24,347 bases of DNA. Source: a virus. The stretch spans positions 1-24,347 of the IMG/VR virus record IMGVR_UViG_3300032086_003056; one strand, written 5' to 3'. A model generated the notes under the pieces. That model was given only the letters and a program-made list of their open reading frames with translations, had not been told where the DNA came from and did no database searches. Of this stretch, positions 6,365 to 16,200 are shown one piece after another. The stretch's first letter is position 1; the number at the start of each line of letters is the position of its first letter. Position numbers and translations under genes: made by a program.

Positions 6365-7672
6365 CTAAAAATAATTTTGCATGCCGCCTTCGCGAACAGT
6401 ATCAAGTGTTAAACAATGTAAACCGCCATCCCAAAAATTTCTATGTCTAAATCTACAGTATATTGGCTCTACGCCGTGTTTTTCAAGTGCGTTGTGCACA
6501 TCTTTTTGGTAATTCAAAGATAAAATAGTTTCTGGATTGACACTGAGCATGTTGACTTCGAAAAGTGTCTCTTCAGCATATCCAACCCACTCATTTAACC
6601 AACTATCAACAAAGTCAATTATTTCAGGATTTTCTTTGTTAAATGGACTCCACCATCTACCTTGTGTTTCAGCTTTATCATTTTTCCAACTTCCCCAATC
6701 ATGTTGCATTTGTCCTGTATGATCAATTTGAACTATATCCCATCCCGGGAATGTGGTTTTATAAAAATCAGGATCTTCCCACGGGGCACAGATTAGCAAG
6801 CCTGGCCTAGGTAAGTTTATACTACCGTCATTATGACCACCAATTGCCGCAGTTACTTGCTGGAATTCTGTAAATTTAGTCATAACCTTGTCAATAGATT
6901 TAAAATCTTGTATATCGCATATAATTTTATCTCCTACTCGAGTAACACATGGAGCAAAACTACTATGGCTTACTTTACTGATTAATTGTAAAAAATAATG
7001 ATGGTCGTTATTTGTAGGATCCGCTGTGTCCCAAAATTCCAAACATTCTTCCCATGTTTGAAAAGGCTTAATACCGTTCCATGGGTGTCGTCTAAATTCG
7101 CCAAAAATTTGGTTTCTTACTTGATCGTCACTTTGTGCAATAGGTCCAACAGGGCCAACTTTTTCACCTCTAGCTAGACCGTCGTATTGTAATCTTGCAG
7201 CATCAACTAAGCTGGAGTCAGTGATATTAGGATTGACAAGAACATCTCTAGTATTGGTTTCGAACATAGTGTGTGCTAGTTCTAAATAGTAATGATCGGC
7301 AGATGTAACGTAAAATTTATCTCCCATAACTAAAAATTGATCTCGCGGAGTGATAGGAGGTTTTGGAACTTGTCCGAATGTTACTCTATGTCGATTTTCG
7401 AACCATTCCATAATTGTAGTAGGCGAACCAATTTCTTGTCGCATATTATAAAGTGGATCTAAGCGAACAACATCAACGCCAAAGTCTTCTAAAGTTTTTT
7501 GTATATTATCAAGATCTTCCCTAGTTTCGCTTACTAGTCTTTGCATAAGATCACGAAGTTTATGATCTTTCATATCCTCAAAAAACTCTGGGGGGTAGCA
7601 ATCGCCTAGTACAACTTGCTTTAATGGATCCCAGCCGTTGTAACTGTTTACTTTATCTATTCTATATGTCAT
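6365..7672 (-). CDS. Glycine/inosamine-type amidinotransferase
   Basis: A 435-residue pentein-fold enzyme. It starts with the family-like VNSYNGWDPLKQVVLGD, has a D(K)FYVTSADHYY segment, the GGHNDGSINLPRPGLL block with H280 at the catalytic His position, and the C-terminal WDGGLHCLTLD with C420 as the nucleophile that takes the amidino group. The length fits AGAT/StrB-like enzymes, which move an amidino group from arginine to an amine such as glycine to give guanidinoacetate. The acceptor here is unknown. The gene overlaps the next upstream gene by 11 bases and ends directly before a late promoter. It closes a tight five-gene run that begins with the 929-residue structural gene. Family call firm, substrate open. 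Confidence 0.88.
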   Translation of the reverse strand: MTYRIDKVNSYNGWDPLKQVVLGDCYPPEFFEDMKDHKLRDLMQRLVSETREDLDNIQKTLEDFGVDVVRLDPLYNMRQEIGSPTTIMEWFENRHRVTFGQVPKPPITPRDQFLVMGDKFYVTSADHYYLELAHTMFETNTRDVLVNPNITDSSLVDAARLQYDGLARGEKVGPVGPIAQSDDQVRNQIFGEFRRHPWNGIKPFQTWEECLEFWDTADPTNNDHHYFLQLISKVSHSSFAPCVTRVGDKIICDIQDFKSIDKVMTKFTEFQQVTAAIGGHNDGSINLPRPGLLICAPWEDPDFYKTTFPGWDIVQIDHTGQMQHDWGSWKNDKAETQGRWWSPFNKENPEIIDFVDSWLNEWVGYAEETLFEVNMLSVNPETILSLNYQKDVHNALEKHGVEPIYCRFRHRNFWDGGLHCLTLDTVREGGMQNYF

Positions 7673-7994
7673 CTGGAAAGTCTCTGTATAAAAAATGTTG
7701 TATTGTTTCTATGTCTACTAAATGGTTAAAACCTACATGTTCACCTTCGATATTTTCTTCATTACGAATAACGCTAGTCATTGCATCATCTAACTGCTGC
7801 ATGTTACTGAATTCCATGTCAATTCTAAATTCAGGTAGATCCATGGATCTAAATCCTAGCTTCATCCTTGTGATACGATAAGTTTCCATGCGTCGAAGCT
7901 TTACCATTTTATCAAGAAACTTTTTCATAAGTCTTACAAACTCATGTGCATTTGTATCTTCACTGTGGTCAGCATAAATTGTATAAACGTCCAT
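7662..7994 (-). CDS. Small alpha-beta protein (DUF6614-like, tentative)
   Basis: A 110-residue protein beginning MDVYTIYADHSEDTNAHEFV, with RRMETYRITRMKLGF (about residues 34-48), LPEFRIDMEFSN, and ending HFLYRDFPDDI. The order strand-helix-strand-strand-helix-strand suggests a ferredoxin-like dimeric alpha-beta barrel. The YRITRxKLG and LYRDFPD blocks recall a family I remember as DUF6614, found in marine bacteria; that name is from memory and not checked. It overlaps amidinotransferase by 11 bases and the gene upstream by one base (TAATG), so it is part of the same translation-coupled cassette. Function unknown. Confidence 0.75.
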   Translation of the reverse strand: MDVYTIYADHSEDTNAHEFVRLMKKFLDKMVKLRRMETYRITRMKLGFRSMDLPEFRIDMEFSNMQQLDDAMTSVIRNEENIEGEHVGFNHLVDIETIQHFLYRDFPDDI

Positions 7995-8425
7995 TATGGA
8001 AGTGGTCCTAGAATTTCAAATCCGTCTAATTTTTCTTTATACTTATCAGCTAATCCTAGGTACAAGAATTTATATCCTTTGTCTTTGTAATATCTGCACT
8101 CGTGTTGTAAACTTGCATAACCTAACCTAAGTTTTGGATTTTTATAGTCCCACGCAAATTGTAATGATTCAGCATGCTCGTCATCGAATAAATGTATTAA
8201 GCTAAAGGCAACCAATCTGTCACTATCAAAATATCCAATTACATCACACGCATTATAATCACTATCAAAAATAGGCATAACACTTTTAAATTGTTTGTAA
8301 ACACAATAATCTTTGTAAATTTGATTAAGATTGTCAATTGGCGGTGAGTCTAGCATTTTTGCATTTGGTAAAAGTTCATAGTTAGTTTTAGATAAATTTA
8401 TTCTAGAATATATTAGTTCATTCAA
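7994..8425 (-). CDS. GNAT-fold acyltransferase, arginyl-tRNA-protein transferase (ATE)-like
   Basis: A 143-residue protein. The C-terminal half, from LVAFSLIHLFDD through SLQFAWDYKNPKLRLGYASLQHECRY to YKFLYLGLADKYKEKLDGFEILGP, has the same order of elements as the C-terminal domain of bacterial ATE/Aat-like aminoacyl-transferases (a strand, a YDP-like turn, a long helix, then YLYLGY and a K-F-x-P tail). It is shorter than full ATE (about 240 residues) and lacks the N-terminal Cys cluster. Such enzymes move an amino acid from aminoacyl-tRNA to a protein N-terminus. That activity is inferred, not shown. It overlaps its neighbours by one and four bases. Confidence 0.65.
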   Translation of the reverse strand: MNELIYSRINLSKTNYELLPNAKMLDSPPIDNLNQIYKDYCVYKQFKSVMPIFDSDYNACDVIGYFDSDRLVAFSLIHLFDDEHAESLQFAWDYKNPKLRLGYASLQHECRYYKDKGYKFLYLGLADKYKEKLDGFEILGPLP

Positions 8426-8907
8426 CTATCTCTCCATGCTACAACGCTTTGATAATTTTCATTACTCCAGTTTTTGTAATAGCCTTGGTCTTTTAATATT
8501 TTACTTGCTTCTGATAGTTTAGATGCACGCTGCAATAAAACAAGAATCGCTTTTCCAAAATTCATTGTTTCACCATTAATTATTTCTGCATCTTTAGGAT
8601 GATCTTCTAAAGCAACAAGATCAATTTCGTTGTCTTTGCATTCTTGATTAAACTGATCTACAATTTGTTGTAATTCAGATACAGTAAACTGGTCTTGGTT
8701 AGCAAAACAAGCTACAACTTCAAAGCTATCATCCCAGCTATCTTTTAACCTAGCGAATTCTTCAGTAAGACTTTGTGAATTGCAATCTACATACCTAATT
8801 GACTTTTTCAACAAGGCTTTTTTTGCAAACGGACAGGGAATTGCATCTAATTTTTTACTTTTTACAGATACAAAATTCAGTATCCATTCTTCGATTTCAG
8901 TTTGCAT
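8422..8907 (-). CDS. Unknown protein with CPFA motif
   Basis: A 161-residue protein starting MQTEIEEWILNFVSVKSKKL, with PCPFAKKALLKKSI at about residues 24-37 and a later alpha/beta part (FEVVACFANQ, DLVALEDHPKD, FGKAILVLLQRASKL). The CPFA segment after an N-terminal helix resembles small proteins of unknown function in aquatic bacteria; whether the Cys binds a metal or a substrate is unknown. Its ATG shares a base with the stop of the 929-residue gene (TAATG) and its TGA overlaps the ATG of the GNAT-like gene by four bases. Placement in the amidinotransferase cassette suggests a joint pathway, which is an inference. Confidence 0.72.
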   Translation of the reverse strand: MQTEIEEWILNFVSVKSKKLDAIPCPFAKKALLKKSIRYVDCNSQSLTEEFARLKDSWDDSFEVVACFANQDQFTVSELQQIVDQFNQECKDNEIDLVALEDHPKDAEIINGETMNFGKAILVLLQRASKLSEASKILKDQGYYKNWSNENYQSVVAWRDS

Positions 8908-11696
8908 TAAACTACGTATTCTTTATCCTGGAACACAATATATTGATCATTTGCATTGTTTTCTGCATTATCTATAATCAGCCTATCAGCATCCAGTTCA
9001 AATTCCTTAAAGTTAGTATTAGAACTATTTATTTTTTCAATAACTTTTGAACTTGTTCCTGGTTTACAATAGCATAATACTAGAGCAGGCACATATCCTA
9101 TTTCTGCAATAGAATCTTGCGGAGTTTGCATCCATAATGGCAAAAAGTCTTTTTCGGTTTCGCCTATTTTTTTAATTTCATCACGAAGGTTATCTATACT
9201 TGCAATTGTTTTCTTATTTTTAATAATGCTGTCCACAGTGTATAAATCAAAGTCTGCAGTGACTACATTTGGATTTGTCGGTCGTATTTTATAGTGAGTC
9301 GCAGCTCCTACTTTTGAAATTTCTACTTCTAGATTATTACCAAGATTACTGCCTACGTACAATTTATTTGCAAGAATCCATTCTAAAATTTCATTTTCTC
9401 TAGTTTCCACAGTTAAATTTACACGAAAGTCAAATATTATATCGCCTTGCTCGCGAGTGCCTATTACCACATGGTATGGCTCACTATCATACAATTCATC
9501 CTCATTATCGTAGTGTGCACTATTGACGACTAGAGGTGTGTTGTCATTATGTAAATATGTTTTTCTAGTCTTTGATTTAGTTGTACTATTACTAGGATCA
9601 ATTACGTCAAGATAAACAACTTCGTATACAATATTTTGTGTACCTAATTCTTTAGCAACCGCTGTTTTTAACTGGCCTATTTGATACGTTTTACGTTTTC
9701 CGTAAAGATTAGTTGCTGCAATATAGTGTTGCATATTTTTTGTTTCAATGCCACTATAGAGCAATACTTTTGGATCGTCTTGTATGCCAAAATTTGTATC
9801 ACTAGGCCTAAACAGCCATTCTGGTTTAAATATTTGAGGATCGTTTATTATATTTCTAAACTTATCACGTTTTGATCTAGTTAAACTAGGTTTGATAAAA
9901 AGATTACTAAATTCTTTATCATTAGGGTCAGCTACTTTTATTTTGAAAGTCCGTGTCTTAAGACTGTAACCAAAATGATCTTTTGCTGTAACTGTAAAGT
10001 TGAATTCTCTATCTAGTCGAGTGGTATTGTTATCAAATTTTGTGCTGCTTGAATCAAAAACTGTAAGTCCTTGTTCATTTACATTTCCAAAACTTTTTAC
10101 AGTTCCTAATAACTCTCCGTCAAAGTTTAAACGCATCCCAGGTGGAAGACTTCCCGATGTTAAGGTATAAAATACGTTTGCATTTGTAACTGATGACGTT
10201 GCAACTACTTTTTTAACACTTACGTAGTTTGCACCTATAGACCCTAAGTCTGCATCAGTAACCCATGTAATTTCACTTTCTACTTCTCCTAAAAGCTTTA
10301 CAGTGAAAGTCTTAGTAGATTTTGCTTCTTCTGCTTCTGTAAGATCAAATATACCTAAATTTATTTCTGTTCCTTTAGGTATAGCAGTTTTTGTTCCGAA
10401 AGTCAAAGTTATTTCATCATATAATGAATTACTAAAATCGGCATTTAGTATTTTATAGGTAAATCCAAGAACTGTAAAAGTTCTGCCTATTAGATCTAAC
10501 TCGGTAATTTTTTCTGTTTTGCTAATCTTTATAGTAGCGGCGTTTTTTGCTATATCTTCATAAGCGTATTGCTGGAGTTCTACACGTTCGGAGTCGAAAC
10601 TTACTCGTGTAGCAGTTACAGTAAATTTATAAGTTTTTGTCACACTTGGTTGAAACGGAGTTCTGCCAACGATATAACCATTTCTAAAATCTAATCCTAA
10701 TCCAGGAGGAAGTAAACTGTCAGTACCGTCGTCGTTTATTTCCTCTAACCTATACCAAACTAACCCTTCTAGAGTAGCATTGTTGATTACTTGCAGAGGC
10801 AAAGACACATAGTTATTTGCTCGTCTATACCCAAAGTCACTTGGAGTAAGCCAAACAGGCGCTCTTAGTTTACTAACATCTGCTGTAAATGTGCCTGTAC
10901 CCGCTTGCATCAATGTCACATCTGATGTAAAGAAATCGTCACCTACAACAAATATACGGAATGTTCTAGGAATAACAAATTCACCGTCTGTTAAATCAAC
11001 AGTAAACTCAAAATATCTGTTGAGCTTCCTAGGAACTTTTGTTGGTACACTAATATCGTATTTTACTAAATCATAGTAATAACTATCAAAACCGTTTGAT
11101 GATTGAGCTATTAAACTATACCAATCATACCCTGTGCCTGATCCGTAATCATATGCACCGATATCATAACCACCTTGTTGTGCTTTTTCTATAGCGAGTA
11201 TAGGATCAACTATACCTTGTATTTTTCCATCAACAGTTAATGATAGACCTGGCGGCAATATACCACTTGCAAGACTGTATCTTAAGGTTTGTCCTGCTCT
11301 TGTATCATCGTCTGTTGCTTCTAATTGAAAATCAACAAGAGCATTGTCTAATACAAAATAAGCCTTGTTGTTACCAATCGGTAAAAGATCTTCAGCAGTA
11401 GTCCACTGAGGTACATCTGATCCATTTACAATAATGTTAAATGTACGATCATATAAATTGCTATTATAACTAGCACGTAAAACAAATCTGTACTTCGTTT
11501 CATATGCAACCTCAGCTGGTGTACCTATAATTTGGTGTCCGACTATACGTGTACCTTTTGGCAAACTTCCGCTAATCAAAGTAATTGTTGCGGTAGGTTC
11601 TGATATCGGAAGATCTACAGCAACAATGCTATTTTCTTCTAGTGTAGCAATTGTATTGCCAGACTTTTTGGTCCAAATTTGATCAATATGCATCAT
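8907..11696 (-). CDS. Large virion protein with putative Ig/cadherin-like (He_PIG) repeats
   Basis: A 929-residue beta-rich protein with no signal peptide. At least four copies of an LPPGxxLxxxGxIxGT motif are visible: SGSLPKGTRIVGHQIIGTP (about 43-61), GILPPGLSLTVDGKIQG, LLPPGLGLDFRNGYIVGRTP and GSLPPGMRLNFDGELLGT. Each is followed by a strand such as YKFTVTATR or FNFTVTAKD, the pattern of putative Ig (He_PIG) domains. Such repeats form rod-like adhesins and tail appendages. A second ATG at 11693 is better spaced from the AGGAG site than 11696. A late box lies at 11709-11716. Probably a tail or baseplate appendage that contacts the host; the T4 counterpart cannot be named. Confidence 0.82.
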   Translation of the reverse strand: MMHIDQIWTKKSGNTIATLEENSIVAVDLPISEPTATITLISGSLPKGTRIVGHQIIGTPAEVAYETKYRFVLRASYNSNLYDRTFNIIVNGSDVPQWTTAEDLLPIGNNKAYFVLDNALVDFQLEATDDDTRAGQTLRYSLASGILPPGLSLTVDGKIQGIVDPILAIEKAQQGGYDIGAYDYGSGTGYDWYSLIAQSSNGFDSYYYDLVKYDISVPTKVPRKLNRYFEFTVDLTDGEFVIPRTFRIFVVGDDFFTSDVTLMQAGTGTFTADVSKLRAPVWLTPSDFGYRRANNYVSLPLQVINNATLEGLVWYRLEEINDDGTDSLLPPGLGLDFRNGYIVGRTPFQPSVTKTYKFTVTATRVSFDSERVELQQYAYEDIAKNAATIKISKTEKITELDLIGRTFTVLGFTYKILNADFSNSLYDEITLTFGTKTAIPKGTEINLGIFDLTEAEEAKSTKTFTVKLLGEVESEITWVTDADLGSIGANYVSVKKVVATSSVTNANVFYTLTSGSLPPGMRLNFDGELLGTVKSFGNVNEQGLTVFDSSSTKFDNNTTRLDREFNFTVTAKDHFGYSLKTRTFKIKVADPNDKEFSNLFIKPSLTRSKRDKFRNIINDPQIFKPEWLFRPSDTNFGIQDDPKVLLYSGIETKNMQHYIAATNLYGKRKTYQIGQLKTAVAKELGTQNIVYEVVYLDVIDPSNSTTKSKTRKTYLHNDNTPLVVNSAHYDNEDELYDSEPYHVVIGTREQGDIIFDFRVNLTVETRENEILEWILANKLYVGSNLGNNLEVEISKVGAATHYKIRPTNPNVVTADFDLYTVDSIIKNKKTIASIDNLRDEIKKIGETEKDFLPLWMQTPQDSIAEIGYVPALVLCYCKPGTSSKVIEKINSSNTNFKEFELDADRLIIDNAENNANDQYIVFQDKEYVV

Positions 11697-11708
11697 CTAC
11701 TCCTATTG

Positions 11709-11716
11709 TATTTATT
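11709..11716 (-). promoter_or_regulatory. Late promoter (AATAAATA) before the 929-residue gene
   Basis: The minus strand reads AATAAATA, one base from TATAAATA and identical to the boxes at 13257, 20451 and 20746. It is 12 bases before the ATG, so the mRNA would begin almost at the AGGAG ribosome site (11700-11704). It would also drive the overlapping four-gene cassette downstream. Confidence 0.5.
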
Positions 11717-11720
11717 AGGA

Positions 11721-12398
11721 TTAGATACTTCCGAAATCACTGGTTAATGATGCAGGGCTTGTGAAACTGCCATAATCAATTGTAGTAGTGGCAATAATAT
11801 ATGAGCCGACAGTAGTTACATTTTGTATAAATCCGCCAAAATCTAATGCATTAGAATCATCTGTAACAGTCACACCATTTACTGTGCCAACCACGTTACC
11901 TATAAAGCTATTTGCAGTTATTGATCCTACGTTTGTAATATTGTTACTATTTGCGTTAAGGGTTCCACCTAGTGTAGGAGAAGTGTCTAACGCAACTAAA
12001 CCGTTAGGGTCAATAGCAACATTTACATCGTTACTTGTAATTGTTGTATCAATATTTGTGCCGCCCTTGATACCAAAAAACTTTCCAGTACCGGATACGC
12101 TTACACTGTCTGAATCTGTTTGTATTGTAAAAGCTTCTGTACTGCTTATTGTTATTTCGTCATTGGTGCTACTAAGGTTAATATTATTTCCAGCTTTTAA
12201 ACTCTTGTAGTACTGAACATTGTTTTCTTTTGTATAAAAAACACCTTCACCTGTGCCTAAATTTTCTATGGTATTGTTAAAATCAAAACGTTGATCTAAA
12301 TCTGCAAAGTTTGTGTTAACTTTTTGGAACGCTTGCCTTAGATTATCCCCTGTGCCATCGTTAGCAATGTTACCTATGTTAATTGTTTGAACTGCCAT
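11721..12398 (-). CDS. Fibre-like structural protein with DGTGD module
   Basis: A 225-residue protein. Residues 1-35 (INIGNIANDGTGDNLRQAF then VNTNFADL) are the same module as at the start of the 2268-residue fibre, and DTSPTLGGTLNANSNNI (about 139-155) repeats a second block of that protein. The remainder is low-complexity, Ser/Thr/Asn-rich beta sequence. The ATG follows a GGAGAGA ribosome site, 11 bases after the stop of the 275-residue gene. The N-terminal module probably trimerises or docks these proteins onto a common site, while the rest differs. Made late; position in the tail unknown. Confidence 0.75.
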   Translation of the reverse strand: MAVQTINIGNIANDGTGDNLRQAFQKVNTNFADLDQRFDFNNTIENLGTGEGVFYTKENNVQYYKSLKAGNNINLSSTNDEITISSTEAFTIQTDSDSVSVSGTGKFFGIKGGTNIDTTITSNDVNVAIDPNGLVALDTSPTLGGTLNANSNNITNVGSITANSFIGNVVGTVNGVTVTDDSNALDFGGFIQNVTTVGSYIIATTTIDYGSFTSPASLTSDFGSI

Positions 12399-12409
12399 TT
12401 ATCTCTCCG

Positions 12410-13237
12410 TTAAAGTGCTGCTATTCGTGTTTTGAATGCAGCAAAATCTGCACTTGCGGCTACTTCTGCTTTTAAAGTTGCAATGCTTACATATCCTGGA
12501 ATTGTTCCATTTACAGCATCAACAAGTAGTGTAGAATCATCTGCAAATACGCTACCTTTTAATTCTCCGACAAAAGTATTAGCGGTTACAGTACTAAATT
12601 TGTTTGATGCTGAGCCTATGTTATATGTTGCATTATTTGCTGGAATAACGTTGCCGCGAATTGTTCCATCTAAATTTATAGCACCAAGTAAACTATCTAT
12701 CATTACAGTACTGTCGTCTGCAAACACCGAACCTACTAAGTCACCAGTATTGTTTACATCAACAGTGATAACACCATTTTGTAGATCACTTGCTTTTAAA
12801 TATCCCGAATCATTAACTAATAGACTATTATTAGAACCTGTAGTTAGTGCATCAGTAATTCCGTATCCTGCAAGGGTAGTAGGCTTACTTGTAAGATCAG
12901 CAAAAGCCACAGTTGTCAAATATCCAGCGTTGTTTGTAAACACAGATATATTTGCACCAGTAGTAACAAAGTTTAGATCGTTTGTTAAGTCGCTTACAGC
13001 AGATGGTGCATTGACTAGATCATTATAGCTAGCAGATGTTGCTACACTTTTTACAGTTTGCCCACCTAGTGTCATTGTATTTGCTGTGAGTGTATCAGAA
13101 GTAATACCACCAGAAGCAGTAATGTTAGTAACTCCTACTACACCGTTGCCTGTAAGATTTAAGTTATCACCTGAAGGTAATTCTTTTATCTTGTTAGAAT
13201 CTAGTGTATCTATTATAAGTGGATATCTATTTGTCAT
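12410..13237 (-). CDS. Fibre-like structural protein with internal repeats
   Basis: A 275-residue Ser/Thr/Asn-rich beta protein. The start, PLIIDTLDSNKIKELPSGDNLNLTGN, is a tail-fibre opening common in T4-like marine phages. Internal repeats: VGSVFADDSTVMIDSLLGAI and KGSVFADDSTLLVDAVNGTI about 60 residues apart, plus YNDLVNAPSAVSDLTNDLNF and FADLTSKPTTLAGYGITDAL, which recur in many fibre proteins. NATYNIGSASNKFSTVTANTF is another fibre block. A late AATAAATA box lies 19 bases before the ATG. Likely a short tail or baseplate fibre. Confidence 0.75.
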   Translation of the reverse strand: MTNRYPLIIDTLDSNKIKELPSGDNLNLTGNGVVGVTNITASGGITSDTLTANTMTLGGQTVKSVATSASYNDLVNAPSAVSDLTNDLNFVTTGANISVFTNNAGYLTTVAFADLTSKPTTLAGYGITDALTTGSNNSLLVNDSGYLKASDLQNGVITVDVNNTGDLVGSVFADDSTVMIDSLLGAINLDGTIRGNVIPANNATYNIGSASNKFSTVTANTFVGELKGSVFADDSTLLVDAVNGTIPGYVSIATLKAEVAASADFAAFKTRIAAL

Positions 13238-13256
13238 TCTCTACTTCTCTTTTGTA

Positions 13257-13264
13257 TATTTATT
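13257..13264 (-). promoter_or_regulatory. Late promoter (AATAAATA) before the 275-residue gene
   Basis: The minus strand reads AATAAATA directly after the stop codon of the 2268-residue gene and 19 bases before the ATG of the 275-residue gene. Spacing and placement match the other late boxes in this window. It would also serve the 225-residue gene downstream. Confidence 0.6.
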
Positions 13265-13265
13265 G

Positions 13266-16200
13266 TTATTTTCCTACTAAGGCTTCAACAACACCCTTGT
13301 CTGCATCATCTTTAATACCTATTGCACGACCAAGTATTGTTCCCACTTTAGGATCATTATCAACAACAGCATATCCCGGAACTGCACTAGTAACTAATAT
13401 GTCACCTTTTTCAACTTTTCCTATTACCTTTACAGGTACACGTCCTACAAGTGCAATACAAGTTGCAATACCAGGACAGTCTTGGTTCATTGTAAATGCT
13501 GCTGTGTTAGAAACCACCCCTGCTACTCTTGTTGACTTGTGCTCTGTGCAGCCTGTGACTTCTTTTTCGCCACCGAACACTAATACTGTGCCAACTTCGT
13601 ATGTATGATCAGCTTCATAATATTCTGCAATGTCTGCATATGTTGCTTCGAATCGTGATCCTACAGTAAGAGTCCAGTTGCCTGTAACAGTACCTGCTGT
13701 TGCACTTCCGCCTGTTGTAAGATTGGTAGTTTGCACATACCCGGAAGTCATTGTCAAGTTTCCTGAAGAAACTGTCAAGTCACCAGATGAAACTGTCAGA
13801 CCTGAGTCATTTGTAACAGTACGCACAATGCCGTTAGTTACTGCGATAATCGTATCAGCTGCAGACTCGGCAAAACCGCCACCTGCTCCTAAGCCAATAC
13901 CCATGCTGCTAGCACCTTTTTCTGTAGCAGCTTCTAAGAAGTTTGTGTAAATCCAAGTAGACGCTAGTTTACTTGTGCTTGTACTATAGCTACTAGCATC
14001 TTGGAATGTGCTGTTGTCTACGTTAGCAATATCGCCTACTTGAACTGCGCCACCTGTTTCTAATGTAGGAGTAGCACCTTCGCCTCTTAGTAATACACCG
14101 CCTGCTGTAGTTTTAAGCACAGTATCAGTGCCGTCCACGTCAAGTATTTGATTACCGTCGATTTGATAAGCAGTAGCATCTACTTCACCTGTTGCCGAAC
14201 GCTTAACTACAGAGTTGTTTGCAGTTGTAGCTGAAAGGTTTGTCAATCCATATGACCCAGCAGCAACTTGTGTAAGCACTTTAGAGCCAGTATTATCTGT
14301 AGTAAAGTCTCCGTCAAGTATTGCATTACCTGAACTTAAAATAGTGCTAATAGAAACTTCTTCAACGTTACCTGTGCCAGCAGTAGTTCTGCCTAAAACA
14401 GTGCTTGTACTAATTTGTTCGATATCTGCTTTTGTAATACTGTTTGCTTTTACAGTTACAGCACCCGAAGTAACTGTAAAATGATCTGTATCAAAACTTG
14501 CTATACCTTTTGTGCTTGTAGTTGCGTCGTCTAAACTTAATTTGCTTTGAGCAATCGCTGCACTTGCATTTATGTCAGCGTCTACAATAACACCTGCAGA
14601 AATAGCACTTGTTATTGTATTAGCACTAGATCTTGTAAGTGTGACATCACCGCTTACAGCAGCGTCTTCCCATGAGCTTCCGCCGTACACTAGCAAGTCA
14701 CTTGTTGCAGCAGTAGAAATACTAATGTCGTTAAGTTCACTTAAACTGTCTTTAGTTGCTATCTGTGCATCAACATATGCTTTGTTTGCTGCATCTGTTG
14801 AGTTTGACGGCGGATCTAAGTTAATTATATTATTATTACCAGCATCTAAATCACCAGTCATTGCCTGTGCGCCGTTTAGCGCCATAAAACCAGGTCCTAT
14901 TTCATCAGATACAGCAATAGCACTTCCTGCTTCGTTAACATGTAAACGTCTATCAATATAACTTTGTACAGCTTTCTCAGTTGGTACAGCACTGTCAGAT
15001 TGTCCGCTCATACTATCATCTGTAGAGAATTCATTAATAGTGGCACCTAAACTAAATCCTAAGCTTTCAGCATCAGAAATACCAATACCACCTGATATAG
15101 TGGTTGTGCCTGTTGCTTGATCTATGTTAAAGAATTGCCCAACTCTAAATACACCAAATTGATCCGAGCTGTTCCAGAACACTCTACCTTTACCACGTTG
15201 CCATACTTCAGCTTTACTTGCACTAGGAGAAGTAGTAAACGGAGTAGGATCTGAGTTGTCAACTGGATCACCTAGTATATCGTTAGGGAAGTTTGTGTCG
15301 TTAAACGACCCAGCGCCTACACTCTTAAATGCCGTACTGGTTGCCCTAACTACAGCAGTTTTTTCTGTAATTTCTGCATCTACACCTTTTTCTAGCCCAG
15401 CTTTAATACTTTCGGGTACATTACCAGTGTATACTGGTTCTGCTAAACCTGCACCTGCATAGCTAGGATGAATGTTTGGTAGTGCTGCACCATTAGAATC
15501 AGTATCAGCAAATGTTATCACAGCATGTGTAACTGGGGTTGCATCGTAATTTGTAATTCTGTGCGTTCTACCAGCCCAAGTAAATAACATTCCAACTACT
15601 CGAGTAGTATTAGGGAATGAAGCCGACCCACCTGTAATTAAATTAATTGCTAAAGTAGTATTTCCTTGTGCATCGCCCTTGCCTGCAATATTTGCTATGC
15701 TGGGCTGGAGGTCAATATATTCAAATTGTTTATCAAACGTAGCTTTTACATGCGTGTTTGGTAAGTCACCGCTGTAATTGTCTTGTGTTGAAAACACAGT
15801 TGTACTATAAGAAGTATCTTGGCTTTCGGTAAATGTGAAAGTTGTATTAGGTCTTGGATCTAATGTTGTAGGGCTTGCTACATCTGCAAAAATAAACTGC
15901 GTTCCATCTCTATATTCTACTAATGTATCGTCTGCTAGATCTTGTTGTAGTGTACCAAAAAAGTTTGTAGACGAAACGTCATCTGCGGTAAAGGTTAATT
16001 CATAAACTGTGCTACTTATTACAGCTGGTGAACCTGTTGCAGTATCAACTTTCACACTGTTAATTTTATAATCTAGTGTTCGGAAGGTGCTGTCATCTGT
16101 AAGGCCTGTGATGGTCAAAATACCGCCTGCCTTAGGAGCTACCGTTACATCATATATTTTAACTGTAGTTTGACTTGTACCGGCACTGAATGTTCCGTGT

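Noticed and set aside
9026-9033. AATAAATA box inside the 929-residue gene as a late promoter for the cassette
   Set aside because: It is about 120 bases from the next start, unlike the 12-24 bases of the others, and such a box is expected by chance in AT-rich coding DNA. It cannot be fully excluded.
11788-13028. Long plus-strand open frames opposite the 225- and 275-residue fibre genes (140 and 198 codons)
   Set aside because: They are mirror frames of Ser/Thr/Asn-rich coding sequence: no ribosome sites, biased Val/Pro/Leu composition, and complete overlap with clear structural genes.
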